From Dryas octopetala (Eukaryota; Streptophyta; Magnoliopsida; Rosales; Rosaceae), in assembly GCA_963921425.1 (NCBI GenBank), contig OY992834.1, positions 7,006,001-7,070,000 on the forward strand: DNA of 64,000 bases, in the 5' to 3' direction. Shown piece by piece: positions 22,034-34,700 of the stretch. A program made the translations under genes and the position numbers. Within the stretch, counting starts at the first letter, position 1; the number at the start of each line of letters is the position of its first letter. The notes beneath the pieces are model-generated. The model saw only the letters and a list, made by a program, of their open reading frames with translations, was not told where the DNA came from and searched no databases.

Positions 22034-25000
22034 TTAATTAAATTCATTTTGTTTTTGTATCAATTATAGCATATGAGTGTGTATATATGTGTATATGTAT
22101 AATTAGCATACACATCAGAGAGGGAGTTTTGGAGCACAATATGAATTGGAAAGTTTGGAACAATTTTATATATGTTACAATTTTGGTTTCATAGCTGAAA
22201 ATTTGGCTTTGACTATGTTTAGATTATTGAAGTTAATTCAAAATTCAAGAAATGGGGTTTTTTTGTTTTGATGATCATTTCGATGGTTGATGAGTTTATC
22301 CTCTGTTTTTCAGGTTGATTTTGGATTTCTTTTGGGTTCTAGATCATATGGATATATTCTTTTTTTTTTTTTGAGGAATTTATTTGAATTTATTTGAGGT
22401 ATTTTTGTTTTGGCCATGAGGGCCATGACTAAGGAGATACATATTTTCTTGAAATGAGATTTTTTTTCCTTCCAATTAAGCTGGTATTTTTATGATTTAT
22501 ACAGCTAGGAGTTCACCATAATATTCATGATAGGCTGACTAGGTTCTTTGGAAATAAGTCTCCATTAATATTTCTTTTATTTTCTGTTTTCAGTGGTTGG
22601 TGGACTCTTTTATTTATTTATTTTTTTTTCATCTGAAATCATCAATATCTGATGAAATTTTTTTGATTTATGTTGTGACTCATTGCATATTTGTTGGCTA
22701 CTCTACTATAATGATAGGCAACAATTTAATTACCTTTTAATTTTTATTTATCACCACCTTTTGTAGGGAGAGGATTGGGTTTTTTTTGTTTTTTTTTTCT
22801 GTGTGAGAATTGGGCTATTCTCCTTGGAGGAAATGTGTAATTATCCACTAAGCTTATTCCAACCACCAAAGTAAACTAGATTACAAGTTCCAAAATCCCT
22901 TTTAGATTTCTTAGCTTAATCTAACTTTAGTGGTTCATACTCCTTTCAATTTTTTATTTTTATTTTTGCCAATATAATCCTCTCAATCTAAAGTCATTTA
23001 GAAGTACAAAACTTTTTTTTTTGGTTTAAAAATATAGTTTATAAATTGATGTAATGACTTATACTTATTGTTATGTGTTATCAATTCAGAATGAATAGAT
23101 ATGAAATTTTTTTATAAATTTTACATTTTTCTATATATATCTAGAATAATTAACGCATATGTGATATGTCACATCAATTGTCTAAACTTGATAAAAGTTT
23201 TCATATATTTGAAATTTCATTGCATTAATTATTGTGGCCAAGTAGTTACTAAAAATTCAATCACATAATTTACTTCCAAAAAATTAAGGAATTTACTGAA
23301 TCTAAATTTTGTTAAGAAAAAAAGGAAAAGCATGATGAGAATTCACAAGCTTGGAATAGGAAACGTAAAGCCGATAGCGACATATCGTACGGCTCGATCC
23401 ACTTCACTTTACTTTGGTTCTTCCTTTTTCACTCTCACTTACTACTAGGCTTAGCCCCCTCGTGCGGCCTTTTGAACTTTTTCACTCCCAGGGCCTGTGC
23501 ACTGGGCCCTACCTACTTTTACTACTAATACCCCCCACCTCCCTCTGCTAATTACTAAACTGCCCCTTGTGAGATCAAAGAGCACAATTTCCTCTTTGTT
23601 GTTAGTTGGTTAGTGAAGCCTTTAATGATCATCTTCAGCCTTGAGGAGTTGGGACTTGGGATCATATTCTACTTTCTTTCTCTTTTTTGCTAGAATCAAA
23701 TTCTACTTTTGAGTAGAGCTTCAATCCTCTACTTTATTTTTTCAAAATGAGACTAATATGTCCAATTTTTAATGAAAATGTAATTTGAACATGTAGTATA
23801 TATAATTTTATTATTCATATTTCAAATTTTATAAATGTGCCTATAATATCGTATGATATATAAATAGATTTATCAGTAAAATATCTATATTCTAATGATT
23901 AAAAATATATCTTTCAAAATTTAATGGTTAAAAATATGTTTGTATAATTGTATATCATATATATATATATAGTTTTCATTTTCCCATTTGTCACCTTCTT
24001 ATTATGCTCTATCATTTTCTACATGAAATGGTCTCTTTAGTCATAAGTTCATAACTTGATGCATGGAATTGATCAAGAAAAAAAAAGAACTTGATGCATG
24101 ATAAGTGGTAGAGGAGGATACGAAGAATGAAGTCATGGGCAAATCCATGGATGTGGGACCAGTTTTAATGCATGACACGTGCAGAGTGAAATTAAAGGGC
24201 CTGCAAGGCAGGGTGTCACATCAATATATGGCAGGCATCCAGCCAGTGGAATCATAATGGTCTCGACATAATGACATCTTAATTGGGAAAGGAGTGCCAA
24301 ATTGCAAAAATTGGCTACAAGTTACAACCGCGCAGCATTGCCTTTACTTCTGCAAATTACTCCACCAATTGTGTTTGCAGTGGTGAATATATGTCCAATT
24401 CACATGCATGGCTGGGGGGGTTAATTGACCCCACAAAGCTACTATTACCCATTAAATTTAGCTTAATTATTCACAACTTAATTTTTTTTTCTTAAAAAGT
24501 AAGACAAAAATTGTCTGAAAAAATTTTAAAGTTAAAGATATCATAAAGATAAATTCTTATATCTATTATCAATTTTGTGTTTGTGGAAAAAAGTGTGAGT
24601 GAAAAAGTAGGGTATTTCTTTGTGTTATTGGATTAAGAGTTAAGACTTGTAAGAAGTCCTACCTTAGATGCACATTGTGTACCAATTAAGTACCCTGCAT
24701 CAATCTATGACTCCATATGGATGATCTATTGACCCCTTCCTGCTGCAAATTAAGTACGAGTGCAGGGTTAGGTCTTGGCCACATTTGCTATGGAAGAAGA
24801 CTATGGAATGCATGTGAAGCCTGCATTAATTGTGCACGAAACAAACAATGATATATTAGAAGGACCCATTTGCTTGCAGTCTTTGATAAGGTTGTTAATT
24901 CCCCTCAAAACGATTAGTCCAATCAGCAACTCCAAATATCCCCCAAAGACATGTTACATCTTCATTCTTCTAGTAGAATTTCAAACAACTTATTACATGC

Positions 25001-27363
25001 ATGCCCATAGGCCCATCATATACAAGTCACTTTATTTTCATTCATGTCACCTATTATTTCTCACTTAACCAATACTCAAGAAAAACTATCACCACATTTA
25101 TGTAGTGAGAATTTGCACATGCTAGTTACCTTAATAATTTTGTCCAATTATTTGGCTTTTAACTTAATTTCCAAGTGGTCTATATATGTGTTCAAACATA
25201 ACGAGTGCAAGAGGTTTATTGTGAAGTGTAAATAACATCGATCTATCAACTAAATTGTTATAAATTCTACAATTATTACGTAATTAAAAGATATAAACAG
25301 ATAAAATATATACACAAAGTTTTCTCCCAATAATAGGCTCCTTAATTACATCACGAGTGCACTAATGCCATAGACATGAATAAAGGGAATAGAATAGAAT
25401 AGAATAGCGCTTCCTTCAATTAAAACACACAGTAAAGGATAAGAATAATGCCATAGACATGAATACATGATAGGTGTTTGTCTGTATGACAAGACGAGCA
25501 TCCTACCACTACAAGTGTCCCTATAACTTCTGCCAATTGACTGAATCGAGTTAGGCAAAATGATAGGTGTTATTTAATGATACAGATGTATATATATAAA
25601 CGGGAAGAAAATAAATAAATTCTTGCTACAGAAAAATGAAAATCGATCTGTTCAAGCCAGATCTAAAAATGCTCTAGTACTCCATTATTATTGAAAGTTG
25701 AAACGTTGTTGGTTGGGTACCACCAACTACAGTTTAAAGATTGGAATGTTAAACTTGTAAGGGAAGGAGAGACTAAAAGCAAAATGTCTTATATGCTTGA
25801 AAATCAGTGATGTTGGGGAAAAAAAAGATAGAAAAGACCCCAATTATTTGAGTACTTCAGGTGGGATTGTCCCCTAGGAAGTTGCTTAGTCTAATCAGGA
25901 GCTCTAAATTTCATCCAAGAATGTCTATATTTGCCAACCTCACATTTTTCAGCTGCTAGCTAATATATAGCTACCCCAATTCCAATAGAGGTTCATGTAT
26001 CTTTTGCATTCCATAATGCTTCCACTATAGTCTATAGCTAGCTAGCTAGCTGCCTATGACTCAAATTGTTCACCTCTTTTTTTCTTTTCTGGCCATGAAT
26101 GACACTTATCAAATATATATCACACCAAGCATGACAAATTTGGACTCCTATCAAGTCAAATCTCTCAAAACATAATTCAAATACAGAATTTCGAGTGTAT
26201 GGTCCAATACTTTTAACCCTTCAAATTATAAGTTTATATCATTAAAAACTAAAAGATACCCAAATAGTTTTAGTAGAGTTAATTACACTTACACCTTCTG
26301 AGATTTATCGTTTTTTCACATATATCCCCTAAGGTTTCAAAAATTATACATACACCCCTTGATTTAAAAATTACACATACACTCTCTGAGATTTCAAAAC
26401 TATTACATATAACCCCCTACAAGAGAAAAAAAATAAATAAACAAAAAAAAAATATTTGTATTGAGGTTGGACCTTACACCTTGAGTAATTTTATTAGGCT
26501 ATTTAACCCCTTAGCATACTTTTTTGCATAATTTCTCATCATTTTTCGTCTCACTATAGGGGGTTATATGTAACAGTTTTGAAACCTCAGGGGGTGTATG
26601 TGTAATTGTTGAAACCCCAGAGGGTGTATGTGGAAAGACAATAAACCTCAGGGTGTATAAGTATAATTAACTCATTTTAGTAAATGATGTAGATATTGTA
26701 TTTTGTATTGGCTTGGATAAGATGGGATTTGATCCCAAGATAAAGAGAGGATCCAAATTCCTAAAGCATGTTTGACTTCATGCATCTTCCAAATTAGTCT
26801 TGAAAATTATTATTTGCTGAAAAGTTGCTATTCATGTTGTGGAGTGGTGGACATTCCTAAAGCAAATGGAATTTGGACCCTAATATTATTGGGCCAACGA
26901 TGTTGGGGATTTCTCTCTCTTTTGCTTTGGGTAAGACAAGCAACAAAAACTTGGTCCATGAAAGGCCCAAATTTTTCTCCTTAAAAAATAAATAGCAAGA
27001 TAATTACATCACCTGAAGTCTGAACTTTGAAGTAACATGCTTTTTTTCCCTAATTTATTTGCTAAAAAGTATATAATACATTAATACATTAATAATTTAA
27101 TACCCCCCAGTCCCTAGCGAAAAAAGAAAAAAAGAAAAGTATATAACATTTATTTAAATCATAATTTTCATAATTTCACTGTATAATTTAAATATTTAAA
27201 ATAGATAAAATCTTCGTGGACTTGTAGCAGAGCCTTCACACGTATACAAAAGAGTAGGAAGGGGTTCTTAACAAGTTTCAGTTTATACCAGCCATTAACG
27301 ACCTAGACTTAGCTCCAACAACCTAACCATCTCTGCAAATTCACTCACCTTTCCTCTCCTCCA
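22034..27363. other. Intergenic region, mostly featureless
   Basis: AT-rich DNA with poly-T runs, a short (GAATA)n tract at 25387-25406 and a direct repeat of TGCCATAGACATGAATA at about 25365 and 25450. The Mutator-like element at 26276 is listed separately. No gene, RNA or conserved protein fragment recognised. Confidence 0.65.
26276..26673. mobile_element. Long-inverted-repeat element (Mutator-like)
   Basis: The left end GAGTTAATTACACTTACACC and complemented right end GAGTTAATTATACTTATACACC start long inverted repeats. Both arms repeat an internal unit of the type ACACATACACCC-TGAG-ATTTCAAAA. The flanks GTTTTAGTA (26267-26275) and ATTTTAGTA (26674-26682) agree at 8 of 9 bases. It has no coding capacity. 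Confidence 0.75.
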
Positions 27364-27375
27364 TATAAACCCTAG
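27364..27375 (+). promoter_or_regulatory. Possible TATA box and telobox of RABF1
   Basis: TATAAACCCTAG combines a TATAAA with an AAACCCTAG telo-box-like motif, common near start sites of plant housekeeping genes. It lies about 115 bp upstream of the RABF1 start codon. The actual start site cannot be told from sequence. Confidence 0.35.
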
Positions 27376-27488
27376 ACCCATATATACATATACATACACA
27401 TATACGCATACACCTAATTTACAGTTATATATATATTTGTAATAATAATAATAAGAATTTCAGAGGGTCTCTCTCTGCTCTGCTCGCA

Positions 27489-30248
27489 ATGGGTTGCTCC
27501 GCCTCCCTTCCAGGTAAATCCCCATGTAATTTGGATCCTTTAGGGATTTTACTTCTAGGGTTTTTCTGTTCCGAATCGATCACATTGAAATTTTCATTTG
27601 GGTAATTTTATTTGGTCGATTTCTTGATTTCTAAGCCGAACAAGATTGAATTGACAGAGAGTGGTTGTTTGTTTGTTTTATTAGATTTTGGGTGTTCACT
27701 AATTGCTTCATATTTTGGTAAATTTTGAGGACTTTTCTTTTTCTTTTTTGTTTGATTGATTGAATGGGGAATTGGGGATTATTTGCTTGCAGATAGAAGT
27801 TCTGGGCGGTTGGTTGGGCCGAATTCGGAAAACGGTGGAGCTGTGGATGCCAAAAATCTACGCGTGAAGGTATTTTATAGGTTAAATTGGTGCAATTAAT
27901 GCTGTTAGTGTCACTTATTTTGAGTTAAAACTGTATGAGACTTGGTTTATTAGTTGTTACTAAGTTTTTATTTGTGTTCCTTCTGATAATGTGAAAGTTG
28001 GTGTGGGTGTCGAAAAATTCCAACTTGTTGTTTGTAGGTGAACATATATATATATATATATATAATGTATTATTACGTTTTGATGCACTAGTAATTTCCT
28101 ATACAAACCTGATACATCAGAGAAATGCATCCTGAATGTCTTACAATTAAAAAATGTGGTCTAGATATGTTTCGATCTACGATTAAAACTATTTTCTTTT
28201 ATATATCTGATGGGATTTTTGAAATTCATCAGATAACATGCCTTCATAAGCAAGCTGGTAGTATGTGGTGCTCAAGCACATTTGCCGACTTAAAATTTGT
28301 TGTGGATGTTTTGTCAAGCAAATGACTGCACTTTGATATAATAATGAGGTGCATTCATTAGTATGGTTAGAAAGAATTTGACTATAGAAAGCAATTTGTA
28401 TGATTTTCCTCTATAGGATTGGTAAAAGCAATAATGTTCTTAAGAAGTCCATGCAAAGGAGCTTTGTTTTTGCACTTCATTCATCTCTTTTCCTTGAAAG
28501 ATAGGAGAGTCTATATTAAGCACTTGACTGAATGCAACTAACCTCTTATTCTTGTCACTCTTCAGCTAGTTTTGTTGGGCGATTCTGGTGTTGGCAAAAG
28601 CTGTATTGTTCTGCGTTTTGTTCGTGGTCAGTTTGACCCCACATCCAAGGTAAGGAACATGTTATTGCTATTTATTAATCGTGAACAGGTCTCATGATTT
28701 TCACTTTTGAGAAATTTTTTGGCCTACGTTGCACCATATTATTTGGGTTTGAGTATCTAGCCTCTTTCTTAAGCTCTAAAGAAACTATTATGATGATATA
28801 ATTTCTCACATTTGCTGGCTTGTTATAATTTCAGGTGACTGTTGGTGCTTCATTCTTGTCGCAGACGATAGCTTTGCAAGATTCTACAACGGTTAAATTT
28901 GAAATATGGGACACTGCTGGTCAAGAGAGGTAGTATTGGTCAAACATTTTTAGATTTCCGAACACTGGTTTAAGTTATTAGTTTTTTTGTTGAAATTTCA
29001 TCATATGTTCTTGTTGTAAGGCGGACCTTTCCCCCTCCTTTACTCTTCGTTGGATATTCCTCTTCCAATATACTCCTTTTGCAGGAGAATATTAATTGTT
29101 GATTGTCTCCTGTTCAGGTATGCTGCATTGGCCCCCCTTTACTATCGGGGTGCTGCAGTTGCAGTTATTGTATATGATATAACAAGCCCAGAATCTTTCA
29201 ACAAAGCACAGTATTGGGTTAAGGTATCTCCGTTTCTATAGGTCACACAAACATTAACTTTCATCGTTTTTAGCTTTCCTATCTAGTTAGGCTTCCCGTT
29301 TTTCTACTGAGAGGTCTTTTACATGGAGATTTTAAATTTTAGTAACTTCTTAACCAGTGGCAAAAGTAATGGTTGAATTTTTTTTTCTTATGCAACTTTT
29401 CTTTGTAAAACTTAAACATCTAGGACTCAAGTTTTGGGTTGGCTGTCTAAGAAGCTATAAGGGAGATTGTTCTTGTCAATGATTAAATATTTCGCTAAAT
29501 ATGTGAAAACTATTGCGTTTATTAGATTCTCTATACTCTGGAGAAGAGCAAGTGACCTACATATCACTAGGAGATGATAATTGGATGGTTATATATCAAT
29601 GTGCATTATTGGAAGTGCAAATTTGCCTTGATAATCTGTCTTGGTAGATGGATTCCTGACCAAAGTTTGAACTTTTGTGTAAACTACACTGTGTATGTTA
29701 TTTCAAGTTGTTTATAACTGGTTCTTCTTGGCGCAAATTTTCTTTTCAACAATTGATAAATATTTGCTCTTTGCAGGAGCTACAAAAACATGGCAGCCCT
29801 GATATTGTCTTGGCCTTGGTCGGTAACAAAGCTGATCTTCATGAGAAACGTGAAGTTCCTGTTCAAGTGAGTTCAATACTACTCAATCTAATGCATCCTC
29901 TTTCCATATATTCACAAAATAGACATTTATATGACTAAGATAACATCTCTTGGATTCCTGAAGGATGGCATTGAATATGCTGAAAAGAATGGAATGTTCT
30001 TTATTGAGACCTCTGCAAAGACAGCAGATAACATTAATCAGCTGTTTGAGGTAACCCTGACATTTATGTTTCAATCATAGGACATTAGGACATTTATATT
30101 TCATTATTGATGCTATTATTAACTGCCTCCATGCTTACCAACCTATCCAAGCTCATATATTAGTTGAAATGCTGACACTGTCTTGTTTTGGCAGGAAATT
30201 GCCAAACGACTACCCCGTCCGGCCACTTCATCATCGCAAAACCCATGA
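27489..30248 (+). CDS. RABF1: Plant-unique Rab5-type GTPase ARA6/RABF1
   Basis: Eight coding exons: 27489-27513, 27793-27869, 28566-28649, 28835-28929, 29118-29223, 29777-29866, 29964-30050, 30195-30248. Joined, they give 205 residues (about 202 in Arabidopsis ARA6). The protein starts MGCSASLP: Gly2 for N-myristoylation and Cys3 for palmitoylation. It ends ...ATSSSQNP, with no C-terminal prenylation cysteines, the defining feature of the ARA6 group. G motifs: P loop GDSGVGKS (39-46), VTVGASF switch I (63-69), WDTAGQE (87-93), NKAD (146-149) and ETSAK (174-178). ARA6 acts on late endosomes and the plasma membrane, promoting SNARE assembly and endosome-to-surface or vacuolar traffic. PUB14 and VPS33 lie downstream, the same neighbours as in Arabidopsis apart from the YIF1 gene between them. 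Confidence 0.96.
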
Positions 30249-30842
30249 AGCTGATTAATTTAAGAGTTGTTCATGCTTTGGAAACCCGTTTACCTTTCTG
30301 TAGCTCGAAATTTGTGTAATTCCAAAATTGTGTATATTGTGAAATAGTCTTTTGCATTTCAATGTACTGTGGGTTTCAATAGATTGTTTCAGTTGGAACT
30401 GTAAGATCATAATTTGCATGCAGGAATGACCTGTAGATGCCGGGGAACCCACCAAAGTATAGCAAATCAAAGTTTTATAACGTTTAGAGATTCAACTTGG
30501 TGCCCCTTTGGAAATAAATGTTTTCACCTCCTTATCCATGCTTTCTATACACACCCAGAAAACTTCTCCAATCTCCACCGGACATCCAGCCGGGGTTTCC
30601 GATAGATTTAATCCAAAATTACACCGTTGGATCTAGCTCAATTTTGGATTAAAAAGAGAAAGGTAAACCTATTTTTTGCATTGAACAAGAGCCTTGACCT
30701 GTGCTGACAAGAAATCTCTCTTTTACACCGAAAAAACACGGCTCATGCTCTCCAAAGAGCCCTCTCCTTTTATTTTAACAAGAAATGCGTAATTACAATA
30801 ACATATTACGTACATACACAGATACACTTGAACAACAACATC

Positions 30843-31363
30843 ATGTCATCGGCAAAGAGCAAGGTTGTGAGATAACCAAATATTCGAGGTAGAAGAGGGT
30901 GCAGCTAGCCACAACCATGTGATTCCATTGCCAAACGTGAACTCCAAAATCCAGTCAAGTAGTACTCAACCAAGACCACGTCGTTGATGTCCTAAGCACT
31001 ACATGCAATCTTTGCACTAAGGAAATTCAGGATCAACTGGTTTAAAGGATTGTAGAAATTGTTAAAGGCAAGTCATCTGAGGAAATTCGAAAATCGCTTC
31101 GCATGCAAGAATGAATTTTCAATGCCTAAGGATGAAGAAGAAGAAGAAGTCCACATGGAGAATTCTAGGGGTTTTGAGCCGTCATATCTTAATCAGTGAC
31201 ACTACACCTAATCTGGCACCAACTTTGTCCTCAAATGGAATTAATCCAAATGGAAGTTTGTGTTCCCAACTTTAACTTCAAATGGAGGTTTCGCGACATT
31301 TTTGGCTTCGAGAATGATTTTACTCCAGAGGAAGAAGCAGCACTCCGCCGCGAGTATTCTTAG
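30843..31363 (+). pseudogene. SKP1/ASK-like pseudogene with a second C-terminal fragment
   Basis: In three shifting frames this region encodes SKP1 landmarks in order. It has an ATG with MSSAKSKVV, then IFEVEEGAAS, IPLPNVNSKIQS, then VKGKSSEEIRKS, then CKNEFSMPKDEEEEEVH with MENSRGFE, ending at a stop at 31197-31199. These correspond to the SKP1 start, BTB/POZ core and C-terminal F-box-binding helices. The DDLKAWD-to-helix middle is unrecognisable. A second fragment, 31310-31363, again reads ENDFTPEEEAALRRE and stops early. Frameshifts, stops and lost parts make it non-functional. Whether it came by retroposition or tandem duplication is unclear; SKP1-like families expand both ways. SKP1 proteins link F-box proteins to CUL1 in SCF ubiquitin ligases. 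Confidence 0.8.
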
Positions 31364-32908
31364 GCTTTTGACAACTGATTACTTTTTGTTTTTATTTTTT
31401 TTCTGGGTCTAATTTCTTTGTTAGCTTAATTATTGGTTAGTATATATGTGTGTCTTTTTTATTTGTGAATTGAAAGTTTTCTTCTTTAATATTTTTCTTC
31501 ACAATGTTAAAAAAACATAATATCCATGCAGTTGAAATTGACGCACTTAATTAATATGTATACACTTGAATTGACGTTCTAGGTTCACAACAATGCATAA
31601 GATCGAGAGTAAACTTCATTCAATCTCAACCACCTAATTCCATAACCAAATGAGCGATGAAAATTAAAGTTTCATATTAATTATTAAGCTCAAAAGCACT
31701 TCTAATGCCAAATTGCATGCTTCTTTGCTTCGGAAAATTACTCATATATCTATGTATTGTACACTGTTGACAATTCCATAATTCTTGTTTAATGGTTTTA
31801 ATTATAACTTTCTATCAGCATAAAAGTTCAAAATAATTGGTATATTATAGATATAGATACAATTATTCATATAAGAAAAATAATGGATATCATAGAATGA
31901 TTTAAACCACAAAGGAAAGTTGAGGCATGCATGCCTTTTGCAGTTTCCTCTATTGCGTGTGTGCTAAGAATTGCCGATGCATAGAGAAACGAAATATAGT
32001 AACATTCCCGGACTTTTTCCCCAACAATAAGAAAGAATTATTTATTAATAAGGCACAACATATAATATTTTTTAGTATAAACTTAAATTTTTAATCTATT
32101 TATTTTTAAGTTACAAGATACTTTATCCCGAGCCTTATTTGAGTCTACAAATTTTTCTATATTACTTACTTCAATCCGCTCCGCCAATTTTTTTTATAAT
32201 TTTAATTATATATTTGCATGTGACAAATACATGGATCTCAAAATTTAACGCTTTTATAGTCCTATCTCTAAAAAATCAGTGATGTTCTTTTCATGTGCAA
32301 TATTTGACAGAAATTTGAAAAAAATTTAAGAATCCAAATAGACTGAAGTAAGTAACGTGAAAAAATTTGTAGACTCAAGAATTTCAAGTTAAATTTCGCT
32401 AACTCAAGTGAAACTCATAATAAAGTTTGCAAAGTGCATGTTGCTATAATTAACAGAATAAAAAATATATAAAAAAACAATGGTTGGGGCGGTCCAGATC
32501 GAAATCCAAGCTTGAGAGGAACCCCCTAACATATCCAGTGATGGGAATTGTTCACCGACGACCCCATCTATACTCACGAGTATAGTGGGCCCCAGTACAC
32601 GTCATGGTTAGTTATTGGCTGATTCATCCACGTCAGCGAGACCATGACACTCTGTGTTTTGTTGTGAGGAGAGAGAGCCGGCGCTAACCTGTTCTCTACC
32701 ACGCGTGATTGACCAATCCCTGATGAGGTGGGCTTCTTTTTCTTTACTGGCTGGCTGGCTGGCTAGCCTGTTGTTATTTTGGCTCAACGGGCCATGATTG
32801 GCTTAATTTTAATACATTTAAATTGTTGTTTGTAGTAGAGTATACTGTATACATTAGCATTACTATAATTATTAATTAAAGCCTAAAATTAACTACACTA
32901 CTTGTTCC

Positions 32909-34108
32909 CAAGAAATAAAATTTCAGGTTTCGAAATTTCGACGAAAATTTTGAATAAAACTTTACCATATGTTTATTTAATATTATTTATTATATTGATA
33001 AAAATATTGAAAAAACTAAATTATATAGTAGGTTTAATGTAATATAAAATAAATATAATATGCGCTGGAGGCAAATACTGTTGAAAAAATAGTTCACTAA
33101 TTAATAATTACATAAATTTGATTGAACAAACACCTCAGAGCTTGTGTAATTTATTTCCAATTTTTTATAAATGAAAAGAACTTTTCAGAGCTTTGGATTA
33201 TTGTTGTTGTGCTTGTTTGAAGTTGTTCAATTATTACTTTCTTTGAGAATTTCAAGGACGAAATTTTTTTAAGGGGAATAGATTGTGAGACCCCGTATTT
33301 TTTCAAGTTTTATTTTAAAAAATATTTTATATATTTTGAAATTTATTTGAGAAATAAAATTTTTTGGGTTAATTTTATAATTTTTGTTTTAAATTAGTTT
33401 GACCCGTTTTTTGACTTTTCGAACTATTGGGCTTCAATATTCAACTTGTATTTATTTTAACAATTAAGGTATTAGTTTTTTAGTTTTCCATAAATTGTTA
33501 GTTCACAGTGGAAGGAAAGTTTTTTTTTTGGTCATTTGGATGCAAAGTTTTTTGAAAGTAAAAGTTATATAGATTGATTCTGTATTAACGAGTCCTTTGA
33601 CTCATTTCTACTTGTACAACTCGGACAATAAGTGATTAGGGCCCATGACTCTCTCTTTCCTTTCTTTTTTTATTTTTCCTTTCTTTTATTTTTCTTTTTC
33701 TTTCTTTCTTTCCTTTTTCCTCTCGTGACTCTCTCCTCTTCCAGTCTTCCTTGTCATCAATTCTCTCTCCCAAGTCTCAGCCCACTGTCATCAATTCTCT
33801 CTCCCTGCCCGATCTGTTCCAACCTCCTTCCTCCCTCCTTGATCTCCCTCTCTTCCTCCTCTCCTTCCTCGATCTCTTCTCTCTCCTCCCTCCCCAATCA
33901 TGCATGTGGTCTTATTCCGCTGTGATGCAGCCGGAGTTGGTGGTCCGATAATGTGCCAACAAGGAGAAGACACAGAAAAATGGCTGGGTTTGTATTACTG
34001 AGCGAAATTTCAACGAAATATTGGCGAAAAATTAACGAACTCGTGTTAAAATTTCAAAACCCAAAAAAATCGAAATTTTCGTCGAAAATTTCAAAATTTA
34101 ACACCTTG
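32909..34108. mobile_element. hAT-like element, copy A, 8-bp target duplication
   Basis: The ends read CAAGAAATAAAATTTC and (complemented) CAAGGTGTTAAATTTTG. Perfect CTTGTTCC duplications flank it at 32901-32908 and 34109-34116. An 8-bp duplication and CA(A/G)GG-type ends fit the hAT superfamily (Ac ends in CAGGG). Subterminal regions are full of AAATTTCG/CGAAATTT motifs, likely transposase sites. The first 170 bp and last 110 bp match copy B (58720-59786); the interior differs, with retroelement debris and a CT-rich block. No transposase is encoded, so it is non-autonomous. Confidence 0.85.
33245..33650 (+). mobile_element. Ty3/gypsy retrotransposon remnant: pol end, polypurine tract, LTR start
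   Basis: GAGAATTTCAAGGACGAAATT resembles the conserved end of plant Ty3/gypsy pol, followed by the purine tract AAGGGGAATA and then TGTGAGACCCCGTATTTT at 33284, a common LTR start. The LTR's right border is not found. It lies inside hAT copy A and is absent from copy B, so it was either captured or inserted later. Confidence 0.5.
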
Positions 34109-34235
34109 CTTGTTCCTTAAAAAACCGATTTGATGGTTATGAAATGATTATGATGGCTATAAAACGATTGCTTATCCTTTATAACTATTTCAATGAAGTA
34201 ACTTTCTCGTTACAATATAATCAAATTATATTAGT

Positions 34236-34700
34236 GTAAGGTTTGTGATGGGCCATTATATTTAGATATGATATTTATTAATTATTGGACCATAAACGGG
34301 TTTACTTAGGAATGATCAGAGGCCTAAGGCCCAAGCTGAAGATTTATAATGGTCAGATAATAATTGAATTTTCATTAACTGCTTCGACAGTTAATGAATA
34401 AGAAGTTATTTATCCCTCAAATTTAGGAATTAACTTATGAGGAAAAGGTGTATAAAAAGCTCGACAAAGACAATGTTTTCGATATATGAACAACACTTGG
34501 AAAAAATACAGAAAATATAAAATGACTGACTTAAGCATCAGAGAGCTTTTGGAGGAATAACCTCTCCTAGAGCACTTAGATCACGTTTGTTCATTTTTTA
34601 CAAAGAGCAATACAGAAATTACAAGAACATTTGATGACGTGTTCATCCATGAAAAATCGAGCCTTGTTAGTTTGCAAGATTATGATAAAACTATATTGAT
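34236..34700 (+). mobile_element. LTR-like block (possible solo LTR)
   Basis: It contains TGTGATGGGCC at the left, a TATAAAAAGC box near 34453, and further on CTGACTTAAGCATCAGAGAG followed by CCTCTCCTAGAG, a pattern common near the ends of plant LTRs. No internal retroelement sequence follows, and I found no convincing 5-bp target duplication. Borders are estimates. Confidence 0.4.
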
